Source: CAWHQZ01 sp963831645 (GTDB taxonomy: Bacteria; Pseudomonadota; Alphaproteobacteria; Rhizobiales; Aestuariivirgaceae). Taken from it: DNA of 64,000 nucleotides. The notes beneath the pieces were generated by a model. The model was not told the DNA's origin. It saw nothing but the letters and a program-made list of their open reading frames with translations, and did not search any database. The position numbers and the translations under genes were made by a program. Location: positions 13,669 through 77,668 of the forward strand of contig CAWHQZ010000024.1 of the NCBI GenBank assembly GCA_963831645.1, read 5' to 3'. Below, one piece after another: positions 47,923 to 57,474 of the stretch (positions are counted from its first letter, which is position 1; each line of letters begins with the position of its first letter).

Positions 47923-48654
47923 CTAAACCAGCAAGGCGCGAACGCGCTGGTCGTAGTTGTCGGCCAAGGCGCACAGTGCAGCCGCTCCATCGCCAGCAAA
48001 GGACGGGCCGTGCATGAGTCCCAATGTGCGCGGCGAGAACTCCGCGAGCCGCCGGATCGTCGCTCCCATGCCAGGGTTAAGGCTAGAATACTTGAACAGG
48101 TCCTCCGCCACGATCGCCGGCCCGACAATGTCGGTCTCTGTCAATGCAGACTTATCGCCGAGTTGGGTGAACAGGTCGCCGCACAGCAGGGTTCCGGTCG
48201 TCTCCTCGTAAAGAACGCCTGCATCCCAACCATGCGGGATATGCGGCGTATCGAGGTAACGCACGCGCTTGCCCTTGCCGAGATCGATCACTCCACCGTC
48301 TTGCAAGACGCGAGGTGTTCGGTCAGCCATGTCGTTCAGCGAGACTAGGCATCCGGTCTGGCCGTGCGTGACCTCGGCTTGCGGCGCGACGGCCAACCAC
48401 TCGTTCATCGCACCGCATTCGTCAGCTTCATAGTGGCCGAAGGCGATCCAGCGCAGCCGCTCGGGCGGAATGAGGCGACTGACGGCCGAATGAATGTGCG
48501 GGAACATCTTGCGGGGGCCGGTGTGGAACAGCAGAGGATCATCTCCCAGGACCAGGAATTGATTGAACGTGAATCCGACAGGCGGCGCGATTTCGGGCAC
48601 GAAGGTCGAAAGCCGAAAGATGCCGGCGGTGATCTCGTTGATCTTGGTTTCCAT
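47923..48654 (-). CDS. ODP-type (flavodiiron-like) MBL-fold protein without flavodoxin domain
   Basis: 243 residues, GGAG before ATG 48654. The metal centre reads HYEADECGAMNEW (the H-x-E-x-D pattern of diiron flavoproteins), HGQTG, LDTPHIPHGWDAG, GDLFTQLG and LMHGPSFAG. This is the oxygen-reducing FprA/ODP subfamily rather than a classical hydrolase. It lacks the C-terminal flavodoxin, so it would need an external electron donor. Could serve as an oxygen or NO sensor or reductase. Confidence 0.72.
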   Translation of the reverse strand: METKINEITAGIFRLSTFVPEIAPPVGFTFNQFLVLGDDPLLFHTGPRKMFPHIHSAVSRLIPPERLRWIAFGHYEADECGAMNEWLAVAPQAEVTHGQTGCLVSLNDMADRTPRVLQDGGVIDLGKGKRVRYLDTPHIPHGWDAGVLYEETTGTLLCGDLFTQLGDKSALTETDIVGPAIVAEDLFKYSSLNPGMGATIRRLAEFSPRTLGLMHGPSFAGDGAAALCALADNYDQRVRALLV

Positions 48655-49018
48655 GATTTTCTCCGGGTGCGCGGGTCTGCACGGCGGTTAGCCATACATG
48701 GCCAGCTATCGCGAGGTGCGTGGCCGGCAATTGAACTCCAAACAGCGGGCGTTATTGCGGCTGGCGCTGAGCTTCTTCACGTGGCGCACGCTGGTGCCCG
48801 AAGGCCGATTGAAACAGGTTGCGACACGAGCCGTCTTGCCGCCCTCGGCGCTCGGCTGCAAGGAACTGGAAGGGGACACGCAGATTTAACCGACGCGCGC
48901 TGGCCTCGCGCAGAGCAATTTGGAGTGAATTGATCCTGGTCAAAGATCGACGCCCAATAGCCAAATATCGGGAGAATTGGCTAAGTAGTAATAACTCACC
49001 CAGAGAGAAGGTCCGGCC
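48655..49018. other. Intergenic region with one copy of a duplicated sequence
   Basis: Contains no supported gene. At about 48830-48900 a segment (CTCGGCGCTCGGCTGCA, then GCAGATTTAACCG) recurs about 2 kb away at 50828-50900, flanking the amidohydrolase gene. It may be a transposon fragment. Confidence 0.45.
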
Positions 49019-50734
49019 ATGGAATCTGCAAAGGTGTTGCTGCGTTTATCGATCGTCGCCTGTGTCAGTGTCGCGATGTTTACAGCGGCAGCCGCCCAGC
49101 AAAGTGCGGACACAATCTTCATTGGAGGCGACGTTGTCACTGTCAACGACGCGCAACCAATAGCCAAGGCCGTTGCAGTTACCGATGGCAAGATCGTCGC
49201 CGTTGGGTCCGAGGGCACCGTGATGGACTTGCGTGGCCCCGAAACCGAGATCGTCTATATGGGCGGGGGCACAATGATCCCAGGAATCATCGATCCGCAC
49301 AGCCATTTCTTCAATGCACTGGCTATGCAGGACCAGCCCAACATCTCCTATCCTCCGGTGGGCACTGCTGAGACGCCCGATGACATCGTCGAGATAATCA
49401 AGCAGTTCGCCGAAGATCGAAACATCAAGCCAGGCGAGATTATACTTGCTTACGGATATGACGAGAATCTGATGCCGAAAGGCAATCAGCTAACGCGCGA
49501 TCATCTCGATGCGGCGTTTTCTGACAACCCGGTCGCGGTCCAGCACGTCTCGTTGCATGGCGCGGTCCTCAATTCGGCCGCCTTTCAAAAGGTCGGGATC
49601 GACGCAAACACGGTTACACCCGAAGGCGGCGTGATACTTCGCCGTGGCAATGGCTCGCTTGAGCCGCTCGGACTGATCATGGAGACGGCGTGGATGCCGA
49701 TCTTCACCAAGATACCTCAGCCCGACGAAGAGACGCTAATGCGCCAGCTTGAGGGTGCGCAGGCGCTCTATGCCGCCAATGGCATCACGACCGCACAGGA
49801 GGGTGCGACCGCAAAACCGCAGGTCGATGCGCTGGCAAGAGGGGCAGAGCAAGGTCGGCTGTTCATCGATGTCGCAATCTTCCCCTTCATCACTGAGTTC
49901 GAATCGGTTCTGGCGGAGCATCCAGTCGAGACATGGCGGAAATACAATAACGGCCTAAAGTTCGCCGGTGTGAAGATTACAATGGACGGTTCACCGCAAG
50001 GCAAGACGGCGTTGTTCACGACACCCTACCTCACAGGTGGGCCGGGCGGTGAGGCGAACTGGAAAGGTGAGCCGACTTTCCCGCAGAACGCCGTCAACAA
50101 GATGTTGAAGGATCTCTATGCGATGGCCCTACCTGTGAACGTTCATGCTAATGGCGACGGGGCCATCGACATGTTGCTGGAAGCCCACGCTCAGGCTTCG
50201 GAAGATACCACTGCCGACCGACGCACCACGATCATCCATAGTCAGTTCGTTCGGTCGGATCAGCTTGACAAGTATGTCGAGTATAAAATGATCCCGTCGT
50301 TCTATACCGAGCACACCTTCTTCTTCGGAGACAGCCACGTCGCCAACCGTGGACCTGAACAGGCTGCCTATCTCAGCCCGATGCGCGATGCGATAGATCG
50401 CGGCTTGCAGCCGACCAACCACACTGACTTCAACGTCGTCCCGATCGACCACATGATGGTGATTGAGACGGCGGTAACGCGAAGGATGCGCAATGGCGAC
50501 GTGCTTGGCCCGGATCAACGGATCACCGCTTATGAAGCCCTGAAAGCGATCACGATCAATGCGGCCCGACATCTGTTCGAGGAGGACAGCAAGGGTTCAA
50601 TCGAGGTCGGCAAACGGGCTGACTTGGCGATCCTCTCGGCGAATCCTCTGACCGTCGACCCCGACGACATCTCGTCGATTAGGGTCAAGTCGACTTACAA
50701 GGACGGCAAGATGATTTACCCGACGCGGCAATAG
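49019..50734 (+). CDS. Exported amidohydrolase of the YtcJ-like (amidohydrolase 3) type
   Basis: 571 residues. Signal peptide LRLSIVACVSVAMFTAAAAQQ. Family features: IFIGGDVVTVNDAQPIAKAVAV, PGIIDPHSHF, NVHANGDGAIDMLLEAHA, RTTIIHSQFVR, ITINAARHLFEEDSKGSIEVGKRADLAIL. Metal His ligands are present. Export to the periplasm is unusual for the superfamily but common in this subgroup. Flanked by two copies of a short repeat. Confidence 0.85.
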   Translation: MESAKVLLRLSIVACVSVAMFTAAAAQQSADTIFIGGDVVTVNDAQPIAKAVAVTDGKIVAVGSEGTVMDLRGPETEIVYMGGGTMIPGIIDPHSHFFNALAMQDQPNISYPPVGTAETPDDIVEIIKQFAEDRNIKPGEIILAYGYDENLMPKGNQLTRDHLDAAFSDNPVAVQHVSLHGAVLNSAAFQKVGIDANTVTPEGGVILRRGNGSLEPLGLIMETAWMPIFTKIPQPDEETLMRQLEGAQALYAANGITTAQEGATAKPQVDALARGAEQGRLFIDVAIFPFITEFESVLAEHPVETWRKYNNGLKFAGVKITMDGSPQGKTALFTTPYLTGGPGGEANWKGEPTFPQNAVNKMLKDLYAMALPVNVHANGDGAIDMLLEAHAQASEDTTADRRTTIIHSQFVRSDQLDKYVEYKMIPSFYTEHTFFFGDSHVANRGPEQAAYLSPMRDAIDRGLQPTNHTDFNVVPIDHMMVIETAVTRRMRNGDVLGPDQRITAYEALKAITINAARHLFEEDSKGSIEVGKRADLAILSANPLTVDPDDISSIRVKSTYKDGKMIYPTRQ

Positions 50735-51203
50735 TGTGTTGTAGGGATCCATTGACGGCCCACATTCCAAGAGAATGCAGGGGGGCTGCCATTGCGTTGC
50801 GATACCGACGCACGCGCGGCCGCTTCGGTAGAGCGTCCTGCCGCCCCCGGCGCTCGGCTGCACAAGACTGAAAGCAGACGCCGCAGATTTGACCGCGGCG
50901 CATTAGCCGAGCCTGGCAACTCTGCTAGCAGGGTTGCGACCACTTTGCCAACACATGCAGGGATAGCTCAACCGCCGCCATGCTCCGGACGCAGACGCCC
51001 GGCGTATTACGCTACGTGCTGCCAGAAGCGGAGATTCCCAGATCCTTGCGTATGCCATCAATTTGCCGGTGTAAACGGCGACCATGCGGCACTCCAGAAG
51101 CCGCAGTAGGCGAGCGGCAAGCTCGCCCGAGGCTTGGACTGTCGTCGCGAGCTGCAAGCCTTGACGCGAAATGAGCGTCAACATGGAGCGAGGGGATTCG
51201 ATC
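50735..51203. other. Intergenic region with second copy of the duplicated sequence
   Basis: Only short unsupported frames. The segment 50828-50900 (CCCGGCGCTCGGCTGCA, GCAGATTTGACCG) matches the left flank at 48830-48900 at roughly three bases in four, in the same orientation. Confidence 0.4.
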
Positions 51204-52193
51204 ATGACACCAAGAATGCTCAAGACTTGCGCTCTCGCTGTTATGCTGTTGGGTCTCGACGCGCTCGCATTGAACGGAAGGGGTGCGGCGCAGGACGTAG
51301 ACCCGGCTGAATTGGTCAGGGATATTCACGCCATCTTCGGCGAACATCATGCTCGCGCCGTGCACGCCAAGGGAGTCGTTCTGGAAGCGACCTTCGAACC
51401 GACGGAGCAGGCGCGCCAGCTCAGCAAAGCGAGCGTTTTCGCAGGCAAGCTTCAAGCAACGGTGCGCCTTTCGGATACGACAGGCATACCCGAGATTCCC
51501 GATGCCGATCCCAATGCCAGCCCTCATGGGCTCGCGGTCAAGTTCACGCTCGGCGACGGCTCCGAGATGGATTTGGTCACGCACAGCTTCAATGGCTTTC
51601 CCGCCGCTACGGCCGCAGACTTCGACACCTTCCTCAAGGCTGTTGCGGCGAGCGGGCCCGGAGCGGCAAAGCCCACGCCGATCGAGAAATACCTGCAAGC
51701 CCATCCCAACGCCGTGCCCTTCGTCACACAGCAGAATCCGCCGCCGGAAAGCTTCGCGACGACCACCTATTTCGGCGTCAATGCATTTGCGTTCGTCGAT
51801 GCCTCCGGCAAGAAGACCACAGTGCGCTATCGATTTGTTCCGGAAGCGGGTGAGAAGTATCTCGACGCGGCAACCGCGGCGTCAAAGGGGCCGAACTACC
51901 TCATGGAAGAGATCGCAGCGCGTGTCGCCAAGGCCCCCGTCATGTTCGACTGGTTTGCGCAGATCGCGCAGCCGAGTGACAAGGCGGATGACCCATCGAC
52001 CCCCTGGCCGGAGGATCGGGAACTGGTGAAACTGGGCACACTGACGATTACGGGCATGGCGGCCGACCAGGAGGGATTGAGCAGGAGCCTGCTGTTCCTT
52101 CCGAATAACGTGCCCGACGGCATCGAACCGGTCGATCCGATGATCGACGTGCGCAGCGCCGCCTATCCGATTTCCTTTGGCGAACGTCAGTGA
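51204..52193 (+). CDS. Exported catalase-family peroxidase (SrpA-like)
   Basis: 329 residues from ATG 51204, with AGGGG nine bases upstream; ATG 51183 is a possible alternative. Signal peptide LKTCALAVMLLGLDALALNGRGAAQ. Catalase core: distal haem His in HHARAVHAKG, VRLSD, PHGLAVKF, FVTQQNPPPESFATTTYFGVNAF, and proximal tyrosine context RSAAYPISFGER. Short catalases of this type are periplasmic haem peroxidases. Confidence 0.85.
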   Translation: MTPRMLKTCALAVMLLGLDALALNGRGAAQDVDPAELVRDIHAIFGEHHARAVHAKGVVLEATFEPTEQARQLSKASVFAGKLQATVRLSDTTGIPEIPDADPNASPHGLAVKFTLGDGSEMDLVTHSFNGFPAATAADFDTFLKAVAASGPGAAKPTPIEKYLQAHPNAVPFVTQQNPPPESFATTTYFGVNAFAFVDASGKKTTVRYRFVPEAGEKYLDAATAASKGPNYLMEEIAARVAKAPVMFDWFAQIAQPSDKADDPSTPWPEDRELVKLGTLTITGMAADQEGLSRSLLFLPNNVPDGIEPVDPMIDVRSAAYPISFGERQ

Positions 52194-53279
52194 CCGTCCG
52201 CTCCGGTTCAAACAATCCGATGCGCCTGTCCGAGTGCCAACGTCCTCTTTGCTCATCTGTTGAACGATGCGCTCTACAAGCTCCAGTATGCTTCCCGATG
52301 GTTCCCTTATGGTTCCATTTTGCAACTTTAGGTAGTTCACGAGGGCAACATAAGGGAAACATAGAGGGTGTTTTGACCCCAAAATAACCAAAATAGATAC
52401 CCAAAGGCGGGCCAAACGAACCGCTAAGTTTCCCCTAAGTTTCCCTGTGGTTGTCCCGTGGTTGTCATGAAATTCGGGTTTTCGGGTTCTCGGCCGGCAA
52501 AGCCCAGCAGAACGAGGGTCAACAAAAACGAGCTCCCCCGATTTCCGAAGCCCAAAATCAGCAGTCAGAACTGACCGACGGGAATAGCGCGACGCTCTAT
52601 AGAAACCTGGCTCGGCTACACCAAGCTCCAGAGCACATCCGGGACCAGTGAACCCTTGAAACGTCTGTCAGAATAGATACCCGAGATCGTTCCCCGGGAG
52701 TGATGCTCAAGTCCATACCCTCTACCTCAGTTCATCAACTTTAGTTCTCTGTAACAAGCATACGAGAGCATGGACTTGGGCATGTCATAGGTTCTCGGGG
52801 AAACTCCGACAGAGGCAAATCTACAGAGAAGACCCGAGACCAAGGCGCTGTGGAACAGGCAACCCCGTGGCTCTCTTCTCTACATTATTCGCCAAGCTAG
52901 GCCCGAAACCTCGACAACGGGGACATCCACCGACCCAGAAGTCGTTTTGGCAGAATCTAGGGCACACCAATGCGGCTAAGGCGATGTCGCCGCGGCGGTC
53001 TCCAATCATCAACGCGATAGCTCGGCTGCGTCGCGGGTGAGTTCCTTCCTCAGCCTGCACCAAGATTTTGAGCAACCGACCAACGTCATAGTTGAGGGTC
53101 CATGGCGCGTGGCGAATTAAACATGGGCAAGGTCCTGATCTCTGGTGCACGGGTGAGTTCGCCATGAGACGTCGCACTTCGCCCTTGGGGGTCAGGGCAG
53201 TGACCCCTGAGTTAAGCATTCTCGCGCTACAGGACGTTGCGAGGACTAGCAGGGATGGGCGCACAGTATTCTCCCCGAC
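52194..53279. other. About 1.1 kb without a recognised gene
   Basis: The longest frame (52821-53264 minus, 147 codons) has no ribosome-binding site and no family pattern. Tandem CTAAGTTTCCC copies lie at 52424-52434 and 52435-52445, with an inverted relative AAGGGAAAC at 52352-52360. A sharp drop in codon structure and many AT-rich pockets suggest a junction between chromosome and mobile element. Confidence 0.4.
52352..52445. repeat. Direct and inverted GTTTCCC repeats
   Basis: Two adjacent 11-base copies CTAAGTTTCCC and one inverted AAGGGAAAC about 65 bases upstream. May be a binding site, attachment site or end of an inserted segment. Confidence 0.35.
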
Positions 53280-53490
53280 GTTCGCGCCCTTCCAACGGCT
53301 CGCGGTGGTGGCAACTCAGTCACCGTGTCGCCGACGATCAACGTCAGCGTCGAAGCCGGCTCTCGCGGACCCGCTGCCGATCGCGAGCTGGGTCAATCTG
53401 ATCGTGCGCACGGCAGAAGCCACCATCAAGCAGATAGTTTCGACTGAACTGCGCGCACAGATGCGCCCCGGTGGTCTGCTGCGCCAATAA
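53280..53490 (+). pseudogene. C-terminal remnant of a phage tail tape-measure protein
   Basis: Joining two frames near 53395 gives a sequence of the type NVSVEAGSRGPAADRELGQ, then IVRTAEATIKQIVSTELRAQ and MRPGGLLRQ-stop, which is the usual ending of alphaproteobacterial tail tape-measure proteins. Only about 60-70 codons remain. It marks prophage or gene-transfer-agent-like debris next to the Rep-like gene. A 29-codon frame (53521-53610) follows and cannot be judged. Confidence 0.55.
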
Positions 53491-53731
53491 CGCATTGGAA
53501 CGCTATCAGGATTTGCAGGAATGAACGCACGGGCACTTTTAACGCTTAGCGCAGCAGGGATAGCCCTCTTGCGTGACCAGCTCAGCGACGAGGAATTCGA
53601 GCGTCGCTGAGGTGCGACGAATTGGCATAGCCGTTATGCGAGTGACCCACGAGTGCCAACGCTATAGCTGAATCGTAAACGCAAACAGCAAGGTTGTGCG
53701 GCAGCGAAAGCGCGGCGCCCAAGGAGAAGTA

Positions 53732-54254
53732 ATGTCCAAAATTCTGATACCAACGCGACGATTCAGAGGTCAAGGCAGCTATCCCCGCGTGGCTCGACCA
53801 ATGGCGGTTCACTCAATTCATCACGCTCGCGACAAACGATGCGACCCTTGCCAACCGCCGGTTGCCGGGCTCACAGGTGCCGTTCGCTTTCCTGAGAGAC
53901 AAGCTTCGAGAGTGGGATGGACGGATCAATCGCCAGCTCCTCGGAACCCAGTGGTGGAGGAGTTCCGATCGAATGTTTGCCTTCTGGTTTCTTGAGAAGC
54001 CGAACTCAAATCCGCACTGGCATGGACTAGTTCGGTTTTTCAGCAATTGCGACACCTTGCATGAAGTAGCGGTCCAGGAGGGACTCGTCTGCTCCTTAGC
54101 CGAGCCTGTTTGGAAACGGCTCGTTCCCTCCGGATCAGTGAAGGTCCGGCCCATCACTTGTCAGAACGGAATCGCGAAATACGTTGCAAAAGAACTCGGG
54201 AATGAGCTATCCTATAATCACTTCATCACGCCTGATGAATTTCAGCGTGGGTGA
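53732..54254 (+). pseudogene. HUH-type replication initiator-like protein, one frameshift
   Basis: ATG 53732 has AAGGAG five bases upstream. Joining frames near 53765 gives about 173 residues with three motifs in the HUH order: motif 1 FITLATND, motif 2 HWHGLVRF (His-hydrophobic-His metal site) and motif 3 KYVAKEL (Tyr-x-x-Lys, nicking tyrosine). This is the layout of rolling-circle replication initiators of small plasmids, ssDNA phages and some transposases. A single indel is all that breaks it. Direct repeats lie just downstream. Confidence 0.6.
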
Positions 54255-54384
54255 AGCTCACCAAGAACCGCGAAGACGCTGTGGCGAAGCCCGGCGGAGC
54301 TAGTAGCTTGGACAAGCAGGAAACTTAGCTCGCGGTTACGGCCGCGATGGCTTCGCGTGTCTAAGCACCAGATGATCCAATCAC

Positions 54385-54446
54385 CGGAATTGGCGACTTT
54401 TTTTGTGCGAAGTCACATTTACGGAACTGGCGACTTTTTTTGTGCG
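54385..54446 (+). repeat. Iteron-like direct repeats downstream of the Rep-like gene
   Basis: CGGAATTGGCGACTTTTTTT and following GTGCG at 54385-54409 are repeated at 54422-54446 with one change (period 37 bases). A shorter third copy, TTGTGCGGGCAAG, lies at about 55230. Two near-identical 25-base repeats with an oligo-T core beside a Rep-like gene are what plasmid or phage origins look like, though promoter duplication is also possible. Confidence 0.5.
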
Positions 54447-54480
54447 GGACAAGACGTCCCAGCTTTGGGAGAAGAAACGA

Positions 54481-55228
54481 ATGACCGACCATACCGCGCG
54501 CGAGGTCGAGCCCACCGTTGCGCGCCCCATCATTGACCGCCTTGACCCCTCGCTGGCGCCAGGCTGCTACGGATCGTCCTTCTGCTTTCATGAAGACGCT
54601 CCGGAGTGCATGAGCTGCCCGTTCATCAATACCTGCCGGCCCTTGGCGGCGGAGTTGATGGCGGCTATCGGCGCCAAATATGGCGTCGTGCCGAAAGTGC
54701 ACAAAGATCCGCTCGACGCGCACGGCCGCCACTTCGAGGTTGTCGAACCGCCCAACGAGGAGGTCAGCGCCGAGCAGGCCTGGAACCGGGAAGAGTTGAG
54801 CGGGTGGAGGAGCTGGGAACTAAAGAAACGCGCCGACCGTGACGGCAAACGCGCCGAGCGGGAAGCCAAGAAGGAAGACCAGCGAGCAGCCGAACAGGCC
54901 CGCGCCAAGGGAGCCGTGACGATCGTGAATGCCATCCGCGCCGAGGCCAAGTCACGTCTCGCACTGCTCAAGCGCGCGACCGCTGCGGAACATCTCAACA
55001 AGAGTTCTCGCGAAGATCGAGGGAAACGAGGAACGTTATGTGCGCGTTTGGGTTGCACAGGTGATTACCGAGACGTTGAAGGGGCGCAAGGCTTCGCGCG
55101 CGGAGATTGCCGACCAGTTTTCCAGAACGTCCGGACCGATCAGTCGGTCTCAAGTTCGGACCGCGCTCGAGAGGGCCGCTTCGTTTGAGGAACAAGGCAT
55201 CTGGACCCCCTTCAAGCCGCCGGCCTGA
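54481..55228 (+). pseudogene. Cys-rich zinc-finger-like protein of unknown function, one frameshift
   Basis: ATG 54481. N-terminal cysteine cluster CYGSSFCF then CMSCPFINTC (putative zinc or iron-sulfur site, residues about 22-50), a long charged helix (KKRADRDGKRAEREAKKEDQ), and after a slip near 55010 a C-terminal helix-turn-helix-like part (KASRAEIADQFSRTSGPISRSQVRTALERA). Reminiscent of small accessory proteins of mobile elements. Neighbour of the Rep-like gene on the same strand. Confidence 0.45.
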
Positions 55229-55276
55229 TTTGTGCGGGCAAGCCATCTCTCCGGTCTCCATCGGATCTGAAAGTCA

Positions 55277-55992
55277 ATGACTGAACCAATTTTGGCATTT
55301 GAGCATGGTCTGAACCGCACCCAAGTCGCTCAACTGGTTTTTGGTCGTATGAGCGAAACGGGCTGGCTGCACCTCGAACGCGCTCTCATGACGACCAAGT
55401 GGTTCGACTATCGCTTCATGCCGCCGTTCGAAGCCACTCTGTGCTACATCTGTGAGTATAACATTGCCTATAAGCACTTCCGCGGTTCGAACTTCGACCA
55501 TGAGACGTCTAAGCATGTGAAGCTGGTCGAGCCTCACTACTTCTATAAAATGAAAACCTTCGAGAAGCATAAAAAAACCCTGCGCTCTCTTTGGCGCGGT
55601 CGGCAGATCGCCGACATGGCGGGCATGCCCTACGGTGTCTTTCTGTCGATCGCCTTTGAGTTGCGGCTGCGCTATTGGAAGCGTTCTTTCATGCCACAGG
55701 CTAACCAAGCTACACCTTCGATGAAACGAAGCTGGAGCATATCTGCGCCAAGTGGAGGGAGCGCCAGGAGGGAATACTGTATTTCGGCCGGCACCAGAAT
55801 TACCGGCTGCATCGCTACCGCGATCACCGGGCGCAGAACGACCATCACGAATGGCTGTTCAAGCAGTCTGACATCCGCGAAAACGGCCTGCATCTGCTAG
55901 CCCGCTTCATTAACGAGGAGCTGCTGCCGGAAGAGAAGGTCCGCAGCCGCATCGGACCTGAGCGCTTCGAGAAGCTGCAGGCATATATGTGA
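55277..55992 (+). pseudogene. Hypothetical protein, one frameshift
   Basis: ATG 55277. Joined near 55700 it is about 238 residues, with a compact all-alpha look (aromatic-rich EATLCYICEYNIAYKHFRG, and FDETKLEHICAKWRERQEG) and a basic C-terminus. No family recognised. Same strand and close spacing as the preceding zinc-finger-like gene suggest a mobile-element operon. Confidence 0.4.
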
Positions 55993-56327
55993 GCGTTTCC
56001 CGCGCGCGACCCGCGCCGGCCATTCATCAGCGAGCTCCTTGAACGCCATCGTTCACCCCTGCGGCCGGCTTCTCTGGCGCATGGATCGCTGCCCACATGA
56101 AGGTGAAGCGGCGTGCGGAGGAACTCTACAGTATCGAACGCGCCAATTTTTTGGCCCGGCGCTAACAGCCAATACTTACCGATTGCCGAGCGCCGACACT
56201 GGTCGCGTCCTGCCGCTCCTCGAAGCTTGGACAAGCGCGGCGCTCAGCGCTTTGTCTGGTGACGAGTAGACAAGTGCTGTGGCGCGGCACAGCTTGACTT
56301 GCGAGCCGGTGCCCCTATACGGCCGCC

Positions 56328-56744
56328 ATGAGCACGGGCACCCAAGAGCTCTGGGTAAGACAGCTGGAGTTCGTCCAGGCGATCATCGCGCGTCTGGCGG
56401 GCTACGGCGCTGATCTAAAGAACTACTGCATAACGCTGGTTACAGCTGTGGTCGGCGTGGCGATCACCGCGGGCAAGCCGGCGATCGGCCTGATTGCGCT
56501 ACTGCCGATTATCGTTTTTGCCGGCCTCGATGTTCAGTATCTGCGAACCGAGCGGCGATACCGGGATTCGTATGCCCTCGTGCGGGCGGAACCGCCAGAC
56601 ACCATGCCGTCATTCGACTTGAACCCGGAGAGAGTGCCACCATCTGAACTCTGGTCATCGCTGGCGAGTTGGTCGATTTGGCCCTTCTATGCTGCTTTGA
56701 CGGTCGGGGTTCTGGTTATCATCTATTTCGGGGAAATGGCATGA
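56328..56744 (+). CDS. Small membrane protein overlapping a TIR-like gene
   Basis: 138 residues. A short cytoplasmic helix, two close membrane segments (ITLVTAVVGVAITAGKPAIGLIALLPIIVFAGL), a soluble linker, and a third (FYAALTVGVLVIIYFG). The stop codon overlaps the start of the next gene as ATGA (56741-56744), so the pair is translationally coupled. Small two- or three-helix membrane proteins (SLATT/2TM-like) are the classic effector partners of TIR and nucleotide-signalling defence proteins (Burroughs and Aravind-type gene pairs). Assignment to a named family is not possible from pattern alone. Confidence 0.65.
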   Translation: MSTGTQELWVRQLEFVQAIIARLAGYGADLKNYCITLVTAVVGVAITAGKPAIGLIALLPIIVFAGLDVQYLRTERRYRDSYALVRAEPPDTMPSFDLNPERVPPSELWSSLASWSIWPFYAALTVGVLVIIYFGEMA

Positions 56745-57389
56745 GCAATCCCTTCGGGGGCTTCGGTAGCCCTTCTCGATATCGCAGACCATCTCTAATC
56801 GGCGGCCTGGCTCCATTTGGCGTTCCATCTGTCTCAACCAAGCGCAGGACGTTCTTTTCCTTTCACTATGACGACGTGATGCGGGTGAACGCGGTTCGAA
56901 ACGCTTTCAAAGTCTACAACCCAGGCACCATCTACCAACCTACGTTCTATGACAGCAGCCTGTGGGAGAGGCGTAAGCTTGAGGGTCCGGAAGCTATCAA
57001 GAGGCTAATCCGAGAGGGCGTTGATTACACGTCTGTGGTGGCGGTGCTGGTCGGTTTCAATACGTGGAGCAGGCGATGGGTGAGATACGAGATCGCCCGA
57101 AGCGTGATCGATGGCAAGGGCTTGCTGGCGATCCATATCAACGGCATCCCGGCACCACGAGCGCCTCGCGCCTGATGTCCGAGGGCAGAATCCAATCAGT
57201 CACATGGCAATCGGAAGGATCATGGACGGCACCTATCGCTTGTTCGAGTGGAAAGGCGGTCCGTTCTGGGATCGCTATTCGGACTATACGGGCGCGGTTA
57301 GACTACCTGCCTATCTGGCTGAACCTGGCCATGGACAAGTGACGCCGCTCAACCGAGGGACAATTGAATACGATTTCGCCGCGCAGTAG
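56741..57389 (+). pseudogene. MTH538/ThsB-like TIR-fold protein, one frameshift
   Basis: ATG 56741, overlapping the membrane-protein stop. The fold pattern of the MTH538 TIR-like family (PF08937/DUF1863, to which Thoeris ThsB belongs) is visible: strand A TFFSFHYDDVMRVNAVRNAF, then DSSLWERRKLEGPEAIKRLI, TSVVAVLVGFNTWSRRWVRYEIARSV, and GLLAIHINGIP. The frame slips near 57150, after which the usual ending continues (GTYRLFEWKGGPFW, DRYSDYTGAVRLPAYL) to 57389. About 215 residues in total. With the coupled membrane partner this is a candidate two-gene antiphage unit. Confidence 0.65.
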
Positions 57390-57474
57390 CCACAAAAACA
57401 TCGGCGGTTGGTTGGATGTGGCTGCGAAGAGCGCTGGTCGATAGAGACAGAGAACCCACTGGCAAGTGGTAACT

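Noticed and set aside
56039..56269. 76-codon plus-strand frame before the membrane protein
   Set aside because: No start signal and no motif; looks like degraded sequence.
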